DNA of 64,000 nucleotides from Bacteroidia bacterium (GCA_022841465.1 JALHRL010000005.1:1-64000), one strand, 5' to 3'. Numbered from the stretch's first letter, positions 33,957 through 44,656 are shown. Notes: generated from the letters alone by a model not told the origin. A program made the numbers and translations.

Positions 33957-35253
33957 TTTTTCTTTTGTCTATAATTTGTGTGATGTAATAAAAAATTAAT
34001 CCGCCTAAAACGGTAAGTAATCCCAGTAATGATTCTTTGGTTTTATCCATAAAAACATGCACCAATACCCAGCCAATTATCACTAAAAATAAAAGTGCGG
34101 GCAAGGGAAATAAAGGAGTTTTAAATGGAACTTCCATATTTTTCATTTTGTATCTTAATACAAAAACGCCTAATACAGTTAAAAATGTAAAAAGGTTTAA
34201 AGTAAAACCCACGTAGTTTAGTAATGATTCAAAAGAAGCATTTAGCACTAAAGTAATTGCTATTGCAGATTGAACGGCAATTGCAATAAAAGGAACTTTG
34301 TTTTTATTAGTAATGGATAAAAATTTTAAAGATGGAATTTGTTCGCCCATACTTTGCATTACTCTTGGCCCGGCTAAAATCATTGCACTAATGGTTGAAA
34401 TCAGTAATAACGCAATGGCCAAACTCATGTATTTACCAAGCCCAACTCCAAAAATATTATTAGCACTAATGTAGCCAACTTCTATTTGTCCTTTTAATGA
34501 ATCTATGGGCGAGGTATATAAAAACACATAATTTAAAAGCGTATAAATAACCAAAACAATTAAAGTTCCAAAAAACAATGCTTTTGGTAAATTTTTATTT
34601 ACATCTTTCATTTCTCCGGCAAGGTAGGAAGCTGCGTTCCATCCGCTATATGCATAAGTTACGTAAACCAGCGAAACAGCAAAGGCAGGAGAAAAAATTT
34701 CGGTAAATGAATAAGCGCTCGGTAAAAAAGAAATAGAAAAAGTAGGCGAATGCATCATGCCAAATGCAACAAACAAAATAATTACTGAAATTTTTAAGAG
34801 GGTAAAAAAACGTTGAAAAGTACTGCCTGATTTTAAATTAAAAGAATGAACAACTGTAATTAAAATAATAATTATTATAGCAAGTGTTAAAGAATTTACA
34901 CTAGGATAAACTGCATGAACGTATTTCCCTAATGCCATTGAAGCGGCGGCTATTGGTGCGGCAAAACCAACGGTTACACTAACCCAACCACTTAAAAAAC
35001 CAACCGCCGGATGAAATAATTTACTCAGGTAATTAAATTCACCGCCATTTTGTGGAAAAGCCGAACCAAGTTCGCCATACGTTAATGCGCCACATAACGA
35101 AAGTATTCCACCAACAATCCATAATGCTAATAATGCAAATCCGTTTTGCATACCCAATACCTGATAACCCAAGCTGGTGAATACTCCCGTACCAATCATG
35201 TTTGCTATTACAACAGAAATAGCAGTATTAAAACCAATTTTATGATTGTTCAT
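33943..35253 (-). CDS. APC-family amino acid permease
   Basis: This 436-residue protein has about twelve membrane segments. It starts with the APC helix 1 pattern (FNTAISVVIANMIGTGVFTS), which contains the substrate-binding GTG motif. YGELGSAFPQNGGEF follows, another hallmark. It imports or exchanges amino acids across the inner membrane; substrate unknown. It begins three bases after the M23 peptidase gene and overlaps the lipoprotein gene. Confidence 0.92.
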   Translation of the reverse strand: MNNHKIGFNTAISVVIANMIGTGVFTSLGYQVLGMQNGFALLALWIVGGILSLCGALTYGELGSAFPQNGGEFNYLSKLFHPAVGFLSGWVSVTVGFAAPIAAASMALGKYVHAVYPSVNSLTLAIIIIILITVVHSFNLKSGSTFQRFFTLLKISVIILFVAFGMMHSPTFSISFLPSAYSFTEIFSPAFAVSLVYVTYAYSGWNAASYLAGEMKDVNKNLPKALFFGTLIVLVIYTLLNYVFLYTSPIDSLKGQIEVGYISANNIFGVGLGKYMSLAIALLLISTISAMILAGPRVMQSMGEQIPSLKFLSITNKNKVPFIAIAVQSAIAITLVLNASFESLLNYVGFTLNLFTFLTVLGVFVLRYKMKNMEVPFKTPLFPLPALLFLVIIGWVLVHVFMDKTKESLLGLLTVLGGLIFYYITQIIDKRKNAKL

Positions 35254-35256
35254 ACT

Positions 35257-36231
35257 TTAGTCGAACGACTGCGTTAATTTTTTGCTTTCTTCTACAAGAG
35301 CCTGGTATTGTGCGGGAGTTAAATCGCTGTAGTAATAATTAATCGGGTTTGTTTTTTGTCCGTTTTTAATTACTTCGTAATGCACATGTGGTGCGGTACT
35401 TAAGCCGGTACTTCCAACATAACCTATTAGCTGTCCACGTTTAACTTTTTGTCCTACTTTACATGCAATTCTACTCATGTGCGCATACAAGGTTTGGTAT
35501 CCAAAACCATGATTAATTACTACGTGGTTTCCGTATCCTTGCGCAGTATTATCAGCACGTTCTATTACACCATCTCCTGTGGCATAAATGTGCACTCCGG
35601 TAACTGCCGTAAAGTCCATACCCGGATGAAACTCCGGTGTTTTGTATATTGGATGTGTGCGCCAACCAAAACCGCTGGTTACTGCGTGCGATAAATCTTT
35701 TTGGTTAATTGGCATAATTGCCGGTATAGATTGAATTAATTGTTCTTTGCTTTTTGCCAACTTTACCACTTCATCAAACGATTTTGATTGAATGTACATT
35801 CGCTTTGCAATTTTATCTAATCGCAATGCGGTATTTTTCATTAATTCACCATTATCGTACATGTCAAAGTCTGCGTATTTATCACTGCCCCCAAAGCCTG
35901 CATTTCTTATGCTTTTTGGTAACGGTTCAGCTTCAAAAATGGTGCGGTAAATATTATCGTCACGGTCTTCCATATCAGCCAATACCTTTTCAACCATTGC
36001 CATTTTTTTATTTAGCAATTCGTATTTTAAAGTAATAGCTTCCAATTCTCTGTCTCTTTTTTTCTCTGATGGCGATGGTAAAAATTTATTGGAAAGGAAA
36101 ATGGTTACAGTGGCAAATACCAAACCGGTTGCCAAATACGACAACACATACCAAATTTTTTCCTTTACCGAAACTTTTACTTTTTCGTAGGTTAAACTTT
36201 TGGTGTTAAATTTGTATCTTACCTTACTCAT
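35257..36231 (-). CDS. M23 (LytM) family metallopeptidase with membrane anchor
   Basis: This 324-residue protein has one membrane helix (about 28-48), a coiled-coil segment (about 60-110) and a C-terminal M23 domain (about 185-300). The zinc site is seen in HPGMDF and HVHYE, with YGNHVVINHGFGYQTLYAHM between them. These are intact, so endopeptidase activity on peptidoglycan cross-bridges is likely. The arrangement matches the Bacteroidota M23 proteins near cell division or gliding genes. It starts the leftward operon and is divergent from alaS, 194 bases away. Confidence 0.92.
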   Translation of the reverse strand: MSKVRYKFNTKSLTYEKVKVSVKEKIWYVLSYLATGLVFATVTIFLSNKFLPSPSEKKRDRELEAITLKYELLNKKMAMVEKVLADMEDRDDNIYRTIFEAEPLPKSIRNAGFGGSDKYADFDMYDNGELMKNTALRLDKIAKRMYIQSKSFDEVVKLAKSKEQLIQSIPAIMPINQKDLSHAVTSGFGWRTHPIYKTPEFHPGMDFTAVTGVHIYATGDGVIERADNTAQGYGNHVVINHGFGYQTLYAHMSRIACKVGQKVKRGQLIGYVGSTGLSTAPHVHYEVIKNGQKTNPINYYYSDLTPAQYQALVEESKKLTQSFD

Positions 36232-36425
36232 GCCTTATAAATACAAGGGTACAAGTTAATAATAATTGATGAGTTTATGAACTAAAGTAAAGTTTTTAGC
36301 CTTTAAAAAGATGTTAAGCCGGAAGGTGTTTTTTGTACAAATCCCTTATAAATGCTGCTTTTCTGTGAATAAATAGTGAATAGCAACCCTTATAAATTCT
36401 TATATTTACTGGTTTAATTTTAAGT

Positions 36426-39089
36426 ATGGAAGCCCCTTTAGTACGACAAACTTTTTTAAATTTTTTCAAGAGCAAAGGTCACCACATTGTACCCAGCGCG
36501 CCAATGGTTGTAAAAGACGATCCAACGCTGATGTTTAACAACAGTGGTATGGCGCCTTTTAAAGATATATTTTTAGGAAATTCTCCGGTTAAATACCCTC
36601 GTATTGCCGATACACAAAAATGTTTACGTGTTAGCGGTAAGCATAACGATTTGGAAGAAGTTGGCGTGGATACCTACCATCATACCATGTTTGAAATGCT
36701 TGGCAATTGGAGTTTTGGCGATTATTTTAAAAACGAAGCCATTGCATGGGCATGGGAACTGTTAACGGAAGTATATAAAATTGATAAAAGCAGATTGTAT
36801 GTTACCGTTTTTGAAGGAAGCAAAGAAGAAGGATTAGCTTTTGATCAGGAAGCATTTGATGCTTGGAAACAATTTGTTGCTGAAGATCGAATTTTAAACG
36901 GAAACAAAAAAGATAATTTCTGGGAAATGGGTGATACCGGACCCTGCGGCCCTTGCAGCGAAATACATTACGATGGCAGAAGCGATGAGGAAAGAAAAAA
37001 AGTGAGCGGGGCAGAATTGGTAAATAAAGATAATCCACAAGTAATTGAAATTTGGAACAATGTATTTATGGAGTTTGAAAGAAAGGCTGATGGCTCTCTG
37101 GTAAAACTTCCAAAAAAACATGTTGATACCGGAATGGGTTTTGAACGTTTGGTACGCGTGTTGCAAAACAAACAAAGTAATTACGATACCGATGTTTTTA
37201 CTCCTTTAATAAATAAAATAGAAGAATTATCAGGCTTACGCTATAAGCCCAACGACGAAGAAGGGCATAAAAAACAAAAGGATATTAATATTGCAATGCG
37301 GGTAGTTGCTGATCATATCAGAACAATTTCGTTTAGTATTGCAGACGGGCAGTTACCCGGAAACACAGGAGCAGGTTATGTAATCAGAAGAATTTTAAGA
37401 CGAGCTATCAGATACGGTTATCAAACTTTAAATTTAAAGGAACCATTTATGTACCGTATTGTACCCACCTTATCACATCAAATGGGGGAAGCATTCCCCG
37501 AACTAATTTCACAAAAACTATTAATTGAAAAAGTTTTAAGAGAAGAAGAAATTTCGTTTTACAAAACACTAGAAATTGGTTTAAAACGAATAGATCAGGT
37601 TTGTATTGATGCAAATGCAAATAAGCAAAATGTTATTGATGGTAAAGTGGTTTTTGAATTGTATGATACTTTTGGATTTCCGGTCGATTTAACATCGCTA
37701 ATTGCCAGAGGATATAATTTAAGTATTGATGAAACGGGCTTTAGTAAATATTTACAAGAACAAAAAGATCGTTCGCGTGCAGCTACCTCTGTAGACACCG
37801 ATGATTGGGTGTATACAGAATTTGGTAAAAAGAATCAGGGCGAAAAAGAAACAGAGTTTTTGGGTTACGACGAATTTGAATGCGAAGCAAAAATTGTGCG
37901 CTACCGTAAAGTAAAAACTAAAACAAAAGAACTTTACAATGTTGTGTTAAACAAAACCCCTTTTTATTCTGAAAGCGGTGGACAAGTTGGTGATAAAGGG
38001 AGACTGTTTAATATAAATGAACAAATTGTAATTTTTGACACCAAAAAAGAGAACGGAGTAATTATTCATTCTACGGATATGTTACCCGAAAATTTGAATG
38101 CTGATTTTACTGCTGCAATTGATACGGGGCGTAGATTAGCTATTACAAATAATCACAGTGCTACGCATTTATTGCATGCCGCTTTAAGAAAAGTTTTAGG
38201 AACACATGTAGAGCAAAAAGGAAGTTTGGTGAATGAGGAATATTTACGTTTTGATTTTTCACATTTCAGCAAAGTAAGTGACAAGGAAATTCAGAAAATT
38301 GAAAAAATTGTTAATGCAAAAATCAGAAAAAACATAAAGCGAAAAGTGGAACTTATGTCAATTGACGATGCGAAAAAATCTGGTGCAATGGCATTGTTTG
38401 GTGAGAAATACGGTGATATTGTTCGTGTTGTAACTTTTGATAAAAATTATTCAATTGAATTGTGTGGAGGCGCACATGTAAAGGCTACAGGCCAAATTGG
38501 TTTTTTTAAAATTGTTTCTGAAAGTGCAGTTGCTGCCGGAATTAGACGTATAGAAGCTATTACCTCTTTAAAAGCAGAAGAATACATTAATGAGCAATTA
38601 AGGTTAATTGGCGAATTAAAAGCAGTATTAAAAGGCAGTAAAGATGTTGTAAAGAGTGTTGAATCTTTAATGGAAGAAAATACGGAGATGCAAAAGCAAA
38701 TTGGTTTCTTTTTAAAAGAAAAAGCACAACAATTAAAAAAGGAATTAAAACAACAAATTTCCCTTAAAAACGGAATTAATTTTTTAGCAACCACAGTTCA
38801 ATTTAGTAATGCCGAAGAAATAAAAAACATATTATTTGAAATTAAGAACGAAGTAGAAAATTGTTTTATTGTTTTGGGCGCAGAAGTGAACGGTAAACCA
38901 AGTATTTCAGTTATTTTAAGCGATAATTTAGTAAAAGACAAAGGTTTAAATGCCGGAGCCATTGTTAAAGATTTAGCAAAGGAAATTAATGGTGGCGGTG
39001 GAGGCCAAGCTTTTTACGCACAGGCAGGGGGAAGTAAACCGGAAGGATTAAAGAATGCAATTGAAAAAGCAAAAGCAATAACAGTTTAA
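36426..39089 (+). CDS. alaS: Alanyl-tRNA synthetase
   Basis: This 887-residue enzyme has the full AlaRS layout. The catalytic class II domain ([20 protein letters not shown] start) has [13 protein letters not shown]. The editing domain carries zinc ligands HSATH (about 577) and CGGAH (about 680). The C-terminal C-Ala region ends with [14 protein letters not shown]. It attaches alanine to tRNA-Ala. It is the first gene of a rightward unit with the TPR gene 19 bases on. A near match to the -7 box (TATATTTA, 36401-36408) lies upstream but lacks a -33 element. Confidence 0.98.
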   Translation: MEAPLVRQTFLNFFKSKGHHIVPSAPMVVKDDPTLMFNNSGMAPFKDIFLGNSPVKYPRIADTQKCLRVSGKHNDLEEVGVDTYHHTMFEMLGNWSFGDYFKNEAIAWAWELLTEVYKIDKSRLYVTVFEGSKEEGLAFDQEAFDAWKQFVAEDRILNGNKKDNFWEMGDTGPCGPCSEIHYDGRSDEERKKVSGAELVNKDNPQVIEIWNNVFMEFERKADGSLVKLPKKHVDTGMGFERLVRVLQNKQSNYDTDVFTPLINKIEELSGLRYKPNDEEGHKKQKDINIAMRVVADHIRTISFSIADGQLPGNTGAGYVIRRILRRAIRYGYQTLNLKEPFMYRIVPTLSHQMGEAFPELISQKLLIEKVLREEEISFYKTLEIGLKRIDQVCIDANANKQNVIDGKVVFELYDTFGFPVDLTSLIARGYNLSIDETGFSKYLQEQKDRSRAATSVDTDDWVYTEFGKKNQGEKETEFLGYDEFECEAKIVRYRKVKTKTKELYNVVLNKTPFYSESGGQVGDKGRLFNINEQIVIFDTKKENGVIIHSTDMLPENLNADFTAAIDTGRRLAITNNHSATHLLHAALRKVLGTHVEQKGSLVNEEYLRFDFSHFSKVSDKEIQKIEKIVNAKIRKNIKRKVELMSIDDAKKSGAMALFGEKYGDIVRVVTFDKNYSIELCGGAHVKATGQIGFFKIVSESAVAAGIRRIEAITSLKAEEYINEQLRLIGELKAVLKGSKDVVKSVESLMEENTEMQKQIGFFLKEKAQQLKKELKQQISLKNGINFLATTVQFSNAEEIKNILFEIKNEVENCFIVLGAEVNGKPSISVILSDNLVKDKGLNAGAIVKDLAKEINGGGGGQAFYAQAGGSKPEGLKNAIEKAKAITV

Positions 39090-39108
39090 AAACTAAAAAC
39101 ATATACAA

Positions 39109-40029
39109 ATGAAAAAAGCAGCAAGTGTAATTTTAGCGCTATTAATTAGTTTAACAGGACTTAATGCGCAAACAACGGCAACCGAGTATTTTGATGCAGG
39201 TTACAAAAAGTATCAGAGTAAAGATTATAATGGAGCCATAAAAGATTACGATAAATGTATTCAAATGGATCCAAAGAATGCCGATGCCTATTACAACAGA
39301 GGTATGGCAAAATACTCCTTGGCAAAAGACGACGATGCAATTTTAGATTACAACAAATCAATTGAATTAAAACCCGGAATGTTTGATGTTTATTACAACA
39401 GAGGACTTTGTTATTTTTATAAAAAGAATTACAAAATGGCAATTATAGATTTTAATATTGCTTTAAGCATTAAAAGCGATCACGCAAAATCTTATTGCTA
39501 TAGAGGTGCTTGTAATTATTATTTAGCAAATGATGCCGATGCTAAAAAAGATTTAACCATGTCTATTGGTTTAGATCAATCATACTCGTGGACCTACTAT
39601 TACCGCGCATTGGTAAAATATGCAGAAGCGGATGATGAAGGTGCAATAGCGGATTTAGATAAAGCCATTTCTTTAAGCACAACCGAGTATTTATTTTATT
39701 ACCAACGCGGATTAAGCAAGTATCAGAAAAAAGATTACAATGGCGCCATGTCAGATTTTTCAATGTCGATAGGAATTAAACCTACACACGCAGCCTCTTA
39801 TACTTGGAGAGGATGTTGTTATTTTGCCAACGCAAAAGATAAAAATGCAATACAGGATTTTAACAAGGCTATTGAACTGAATGCAGAAGATTCGCAAGCC
39901 TACCATTATAGAGGGTTATCTAAAAGTTATTCTGATGATAAATCTGGAGCTTGCACCGATTTAAAAAAAGCACACTCACTTGGCTACAGTAAATCGCAAG
40001 CAGAAATGGATAAACTTGGTTGTAAATAA
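39109..40029 (+). CDS. Secreted tetratricopeptide repeat protein
   Basis: This 306-residue protein has a signal peptide (MKKAASVILALLISLTGLNA) and then about eight tandem TPR units of 34 residues. The recurring pattern is YYNRGMAKYSLAKDDDAI-x2-Y. It likely acts as a periplasmic or surface protein-binding scaffold. It lies 19 bases after alaS and four before the GNAT gene. No partner can be named. Confidence 0.88.
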   Translation: MKKAASVILALLISLTGLNAQTTATEYFDAGYKKYQSKDYNGAIKDYDKCIQMDPKNADAYYNRGMAKYSLAKDDDAILDYNKSIELKPGMFDVYYNRGLCYFYKKNYKMAIIDFNIALSIKSDHAKSYCYRGACNYYLANDADAKKDLTMSIGLDQSYSWTYYYRALVKYAEADDEGAIADLDKAISLSTTEYLFYYQRGLSKYQKKDYNGAMSDFSMSIGIKPTHAASYTWRGCCYFANAKDKNAIQDFNKAIELNAEDSQAYHYRGLSKSYSDDKSGACTDLKKAHSLGYSKSQAEMDKLGCK

Positions 40030-40033
40030 CTGA

Positions 40034-40969
40034 ATGGATTATGTTTTTGAAAGACTAGATGAGAGCAGGTATAAAGACCTACAGTTTCTTTATAAATATG
40101 CGTTTAGTGAAATAACAACAATTGATTTTTTAAGAAAAAAATACAATACCTCCTTTACCGGAATAAAAAACATTGGTTTTATTGCTTATCATTCTATAAC
40201 AAAAGAACCCGCTGCGTATTATGGTGTTTTTCCATTAATGGTGCAGTACAATAAACAAAATTATTTAGCAGCTCAATCGGGAGATACTATGACACACCCT
40301 AATCATCGAGGGAAAGGTTTATTTATAGAGTTAGCAAAAAAAACATATGAACTAGCAAAGAATAGTGGAGTTGAGTTTGTTTTTGGGTTTCCTAATCAGA
40401 ATTCATATCCGGGCTTTGTAAATAAATTAAATTGGAAACACTATTCTAACGTAAATCATTACAAAATTATCGCAAGTTCTATTCCGCTGGATAAAGTGGT
40501 GAAAAAATTTCCAACACTTGGTTTCATTAATAATATTGTTTGGCCTAAACCAAAAGCTATAGAAAGCAACAAACAATTGGCAAATTCATTAATTTCTCAA
40601 AGTAATGAATACGGTTGTGTAATTCATAATGATGATTACTATAAGTATAAAACCTATTATCCATCTTATGTTATAGAAATAGAAGGAATTAAATGTTGGG
40701 TAAAAGTTGATGGCAGATTATGGGTAGGTGATATACAATTTTGTGAAGAAGATAAATTTAATAAAGTAATAAGAACATTAATTTCATTTGCAAAATCCAA
40801 ATTTTGTTCTTCTGTACAGTTTTCATTTTTTGAAAATAGCTTATATGATAATTGGATTAAAAAGAATCACAAAATACAATCATCCATTGCGGTAGGTTGT
40901 TTAGATTTAAGTGGAAAGGTAGATCCAATTAATTTTGCATATCAGGCAGCAGATTTTGATACTTTTTAA
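40034..40969 (+). CDS. GNAT-family N-acetyltransferase
   Basis: This 311-residue protein has the GNAT core in its first 160 residues, with the CoA-binding motif TMTHPNHRGKGLFIELAKK and EFVFGFPNQNSYPGF. The C-terminal 150 residues are an added domain of unknown type. The transferred group's acceptor cannot be read; nearby deacetylase and FkbM genes suggest surface glycan metabolism. The TAA stop (40967-40969) overlaps the stop of the convergent deacetylase gene by two bases. Confidence 0.82.
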   Translation: MDYVFERLDESRYKDLQFLYKYAFSEITTIDFLRKKYNTSFTGIKNIGFIAYHSITKEPAAYYGVFPLMVQYNKQNYLAAQSGDTMTHPNHRGKGLFIELAKKTYELAKNSGVEFVFGFPNQNSYPGFVNKLNWKHYSNVNHYKIIASSIPLDKVVKKFPTLGFINNIVWPKPKAIESNKQLANSLISQSNEYGCVIHNDDYYKYKTYYPSYVIEIEGIKCWVKVDGRLWVGDIQFCEEDKFNKVIRTLISFAKSKFCSSVQFSFFENSLYDNWIKKNHKIQSSIAVGCLDLSGKVDPINFAYQAADFDTF

Positions 40970-41970
40970 AAACCAAATTTATTAAAGTCTTTTAATAAAC
41001 GTAACACATTTGATTCAAATGTGGTTGAATTACTAATGGTAAATCGTGAAAGCAAATACGGGTTTTTATTTACTTCATTTAATTTATAAGTTACTACCGT
41101 TACATTTTCGTATCCTGCCTTTTTGCATTGTTCAATGGTCTCTGAATTGTAGCTTCCATCAGGGAAAGCCAGTGAAATAACAGGTTTTTGAATACACTCT
41201 TCAATTATTTTTTTTGAAACAGAAACTTCCTCAAAACATTTTTCTGAATTTAAAAATTCTAAATTGTAATGTAAGTGGGTGTGTGAACCATATTCAATTA
41301 ACGCTTCATTTTTATAATTTAAAAGTTGTTCTTTGTTAATCAGCTTAATTAATTCAGGAAATTTAGCGGCCTCAGTATGATATATAGGGTACTTTTGTTT
41401 TATTTCATTTAAGTATTCTTCACGCTTCTCTGCACTTTTTTTCATTAAATCAACCAAATTGGTTTTTAGTTCTTGGCAATAAAAACCAGGATATTTAAAA
41501 GTACCAAAACTTAATTGTATGTCTGTTTTTGTGTTTTTTTGAATTAAATCTATTACATCTGGCCATACGTAGAACTCTTTATTCACCAAGCCTTCTGAAA
41601 TTAAATAAAAAGTAGCAGGTACATTGTGTTTTTTAAGTATGGGTAAAGCAACTGTAAAGTTATTGATGTACCCGTCATCAAAGGTTAAAGCAATGGTTTT
41701 TTTATTTACCTTTTCTTTGCTACTGTACATTTCAAATAATTTTGGTAAGGAAACAATGTTAAAGTTATTCTTGAAATAGAGAATTAACTTTTCAAACTCT
41801 TTAGCATCTATGTGGCGATTGTTGAAGCGATTACCACTTATAGTTGTTACACCGTGGAAATTTAGAATGATACATTTTTTATTAATAAATACACCAATAA
41901 GCTTGTCAATACCCGTTTTTAAGCAAAGTGGCAAAATCAAGCTTCTGAATATACTTTTTATTATTCTCAA
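40966..41970 (-). CDS. NodB-type polysaccharide deacetylase
   Basis: This 334-residue enzyme has the NodB motifs: an early NFHGV, ALTFDDGYINNF (Asp pair), and GSHTHLH (the zinc-binding His pair). It removes acetyl groups from N-acetylhexosamine polymers, or a related group. The only plausible start is a TTG at 41970: no in-frame ATG lies before the first motif, and the frame stays open upstream. Its start is divergent from the FkbM gene; the stop overlaps the GNAT stop. Confidence 0.85.
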   Translation of the reverse strand: MRIIKSIFRSLILPLCLKTGIDKLIGVFINKKCIILNFHGVTTISGNRFNNRHIDAKEFEKLILYFKNNFNIVSLPKLFEMYSSKEKVNKKTIALTFDDGYINNFTVALPILKKHNVPATFYLISEGLVNKEFYVWPDVIDLIQKNTKTDIQLSFGTFKYPGFYCQELKTNLVDLMKKSAEKREEYLNEIKQKYPIYHTEAAKFPELIKLINKEQLLNYKNEALIEYGSHTHLHYNLEFLNSEKCFEEVSVSKKIIEECIQKPVISLAFPDGSYNSETIEQCKKAGYENVTVVTYKLNEVNKNPYLLSRFTISNSTTFESNVLRLLKDFNKFGF

Positions 41971-41974
41971 TGTG

Positions 41975-41994
41975 GCTAAATTTACTAATTTAGC
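41975..41994. promoter_or_regulatory. Perfect dyad between divergent glycan genes
   Basis: GCTAAATT (41975-41982), spacer TACT, AATTTAGC (41987-41994): a perfect 8-4-8 inverted repeat just upstream of the TTG start of the deacetylase and 50 bases from the FkbM start. It may be an operator or overlapping promoter elements. Confidence 0.35.
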
Positions 41995-42044
41995 GTGATG
42001 AATAATAGAGCTTCGGTTTTATTTTTTAAAAGAACACACTCATA

Positions 42045-42941
42045 ATGTCTATAATACACAACAAATCCGTAAATCTTATTTTACGAAAAACACTAAAGCC
42101 CTTAAAAGCCTTCATTCCTTCTAAGTATTATTTCGCTATCAACGGCACCGAAAACATAAAATTAACTGAAGGGAAAAACATGTTGTTTCATGCTAATGCA
42201 ACCAGTAATTTATTACGTGTGTTGTTCTGGAAAGGGATTCAAGGTTTTGAGTTTGCACCATATAAAGTGTTTGTGCACCTGGCTAAAAATTCATCTTGCT
42301 TTTTCGATATCGGTGCCAATATTGGTTATTACTCGTTGGTGGCAAAAAAGTTTAATCCTTCTATTCTTGTTCATGGTTTTGAGCCCATGCCCTCTGCTGC
42401 AAAATATTTTAAAAACAATTGCAAAATAAATAATTTTAATGATGTGGAAGTGCATCAAATGGCGCTTACCAATTTTATGGGTGAAGCTACTTTTTACTCT
42501 AATAAAAACCCAAAATTTCCGAACGAAGTTGATTTTTTATATGGCGATAATAGCCTAAACAGCGATGCTACCGGAGTAATTTCAAGAGTAGAAATAAAAG
42601 TAAAAACGGATACATTAGATAACTTTATTGCCGCGCATTTAAAAGAAAATCAGAAAATAGATTTAATAAAGTTAGATACCGAAGGAACCGAAAATTTGGT
42701 ATTGGAAGGAGCAAGTAATGTGTTGAAAAAACACCGACCAATAATTATGTGCGAAATAATAAAAGGGTTTATTGAACGGGAAATTGAAAATATTTTAGCT
42801 GACAATAGTTATTTGTATTTTGAAGTAACCGATAATGGTCTTAAACAGGTTACCAAATTAATTGTGAATTCCGGTAAACTCGATTTTTTCTTTGTGCCTC
42901 AGGAAAAACTATCTCTAATAAAAGAGCTTCAAGTTAGTTAA
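42045..42941 (+). CDS. FkbM-family methyltransferase
   Basis: This 298-residue SAM-dependent methyltransferase has FFDIGANIGYYSLVAKKF (SAM-binding motif I), HGFEPMPSAAKYFKNN, then IDLIKLDTEGTENLVLEGA, which is the FkbM signature. It methylates hydroxyl groups, often on sugars. The neighbouring GNAT and deacetylase genes favour a surface polysaccharide substrate. The ATG at 42045 gives a protein of usual length. Confidence 0.88.
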   Translation: MSIIHNKSVNLILRKTLKPLKAFIPSKYYFAINGTENIKLTEGKNMLFHANATSNLLRVLFWKGIQGFEFAPYKVFVHLAKNSSCFFDIGANIGYYSLVAKKFNPSILVHGFEPMPSAAKYFKNNCKINNFNDVEVHQMALTNFMGEATFYSNKNPKFPNEVDFLYGDNSLNSDATGVISRVEIKVKTDTLDNFIAAHLKENQKIDLIKLDTEGTENLVLEGASNVLKKHRPIIMCEIIKGFIEREIENILADNSYLYFEVTDNGLKQVTKLIVNSGKLDFFFVPQEKLSLIKELQVS

Positions 42942-43246
42942 CACAAAATCTTTATATTTCACTTTATAACGTAGAATCAAATAACTAATATTGGTGTTCT
43001 ATCAAGATGGCTTGAAGTGATAGCCTGCCTGTCCGGTAGGAAGGCGCGAAAAGGCGTCCAAATAAATGAATTTTGACACTATGTTGAAATAAGAAATAAT
43101 GTAACCAAAAGTTTTGGCTTTGCAAAGTTTTTTTCTTTTCTAAATAACTACTAATCAGTACAATATATTTCCTTCCCTCTTTTTAAATCGCCTAAAAAAT
43201 GATAACTTTAATCATTATTAATTTTTTTGTGATTTGATATTAAAGC
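42942..43246. other. 305-base intergenic region with an imperfect GC-rich hairpin
   Basis: No gene is visible. A relatively GC-rich patch (43023-43044, GCCTGCCTGTCCGGTAGG then AAGGC) can form an imperfect hairpin. A short dyad AATGAT/ATCATT (about 43198-43216) is followed by a T run. No clear promoter for the next gene could be identified. Confidence 0.5.
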
Positions 43247-44653
43247 ATGAGTGAATTTGATGATGAAGGATTGAACGATAAGGAGTTTGATGAGATTTTA
43301 AAGAAGTTTGAGGCAATGATTTCCGGTGGCGAAAATGCATTTTTTGACGCCGATGAACTGGAGGAAATTATTGATTATTATATGCAATGGTTAAACTATG
43401 ATATGGCTAAAAAGGCTATTGATTATGGTATTGCTCATTACCCTTATTCGTCAATTATTAAAATAAAACGAGCGCAGTATTTATCAAGCCAGCATTTTAC
43501 ACACGATGCCTTGGCTTTGCTGAACGAAATTGAACAAATTGAACAGAATAATTTTGATTTGTATATGACGCGCGGTTATATCTACAGCCAAATTGGTTTA
43601 GGTGAACAGGCCATAGAGAATTTTAAAAAAGCAATTCCATTGGCGGAATTTAAGGATGAAGTGTACGTTGCTTTAGGAATTGAATTTTTAAATGAAGATA
43701 AACCCGATGATGCTTTGTTTTATTTTAAAAAGGCAATTAAATTAAATCCAAAAAACGAAGGAGCATTAAATGAAATTTCTCTTTGTTTTGATTTAACCGG
43801 AAAAAGCGAAGAATCTGTTTCTTTTTTTACAAATTACATAGAGAACAACCCTTACAGTTATTACGCATGGTTTAACCTTGGTTTGGCTTATAACAGAATG
43901 GGCTTGTATGAGAAAGCTATTGATGCCTACGATTATTCCATTGCCATTAACGAGCAATTTAGTTCTGCCTATTTTAATAAAGCTAACTCTTTAGCACAAT
44001 TAAAAAAGTTTCATGAGGCTATTGAAGTTTATAAAGAAACATTTAAGTACGAAGATCCTGATCCAACAGCTTATTATTACATTGGTGAATGTTACGAGAA
44101 TTCAGAGGAGTTTGAGAACGCATTGGTGTATTACAACAAATGTGTGAAATTAGACGCAGCAAATGCAGATGCTTGGTTGGCAATTGGAGTTTGTTTAGAT
44201 TCTTTAAACAGGTTAACGGAAGGAATTCATTACATAAAAAAGGCAATTGAAATAAATCCGAATGAGGCGGAATATTGGTATGTGTTTGCTGAAGTACAAC
44301 AAAAATTAGGTTTTCAAGAGGAGGCAGCATTGGCATATCAACGCGTGATTGAGTTGGAGTACCCGGAATACGATGTGTGGTTAGATTACAGTAAACTTTT
44401 ACACGAAGCCGGATATTTTACCGAATCAATAGAAGTAATTCAGGAAGGAATAAAACATTTTCCTAATATTGCTTTGCTTCATTATCGTTATGGAGTTCTA
44501 TTATTAGAAAAAGGAAATAAACAAGAAGCTTATTCCGTTTTTGAAAATGCGCTAAAATTAGATTATCAAAATCATAATTCTATTTTTGAGTACGCACCAA
44601 ATTTAGAATCAAATACAGAGTTAATGCAATTAATTAATCAATATAAAAATTAA
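43247..44653 (+). CDS. Cytoplasmic tetratricopeptide repeat protein
   Basis: This 468-residue protein has no signal peptide. After an acidic N-terminus (MSEFDDEGLNDKEFDEILKK) it consists of about eleven TPR units with the pattern AYYYIGECYENSEEFENALV. It likely binds other proteins. It opens a seven-gene operon and ends three bases before comA; most bacterial genes of this type have unknown partners. Confidence 0.88.
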   Translation: MSEFDDEGLNDKEFDEILKKFEAMISGGENAFFDADELEEIIDYYMQWLNYDMAKKAIDYGIAHYPYSSIIKIKRAQYLSSQHFTHDALALLNEIEQIEQNNFDLYMTRGYIYSQIGLGEQAIENFKKAIPLAEFKDEVYVALGIEFLNEDKPDDALFYFKKAIKLNPKNEGALNEISLCFDLTGKSEESVSFFTNYIENNPYSYYAWFNLGLAYNRMGLYEKAIDAYDYSIAINEQFSSAYFNKANSLAQLKKFHEAIEVYKETFKYEDPDPTAYYYIGECYENSEEFENALVYYNKCVKLDAANADAWLAIGVCLDSLNRLTEGIHYIKKAIEINPNEAEYWYVFAEVQQKLGFQEEAALAYQRVIELEYPEYDVWLDYSKLLHEAGYFTESIEVIQEGIKHFPNIALLHYRYGVLLLEKGNKQEAYSVFENALKLDYQNHNSIFEYAPNLESNTELMQLINQYKN

Positions 44654-44656
44654 AAA

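Noticed and set aside
36401-36408. TATATTTA as an alaS promoter box
   Set aside because: The last base differs from TAnnTTTG and there is no TTG at 17-23 bases upstream, so I do not list it as a feature.
43013-43060. Possible signal recognition particle RNA (the string GTCCGGTAGGAAGG recalls the SRP core)
   Set aside because: The conserved AGGTCxGGAAGGAAGCAGCC core and the long rod-shaped pairing are not present; only a short likeness remains.
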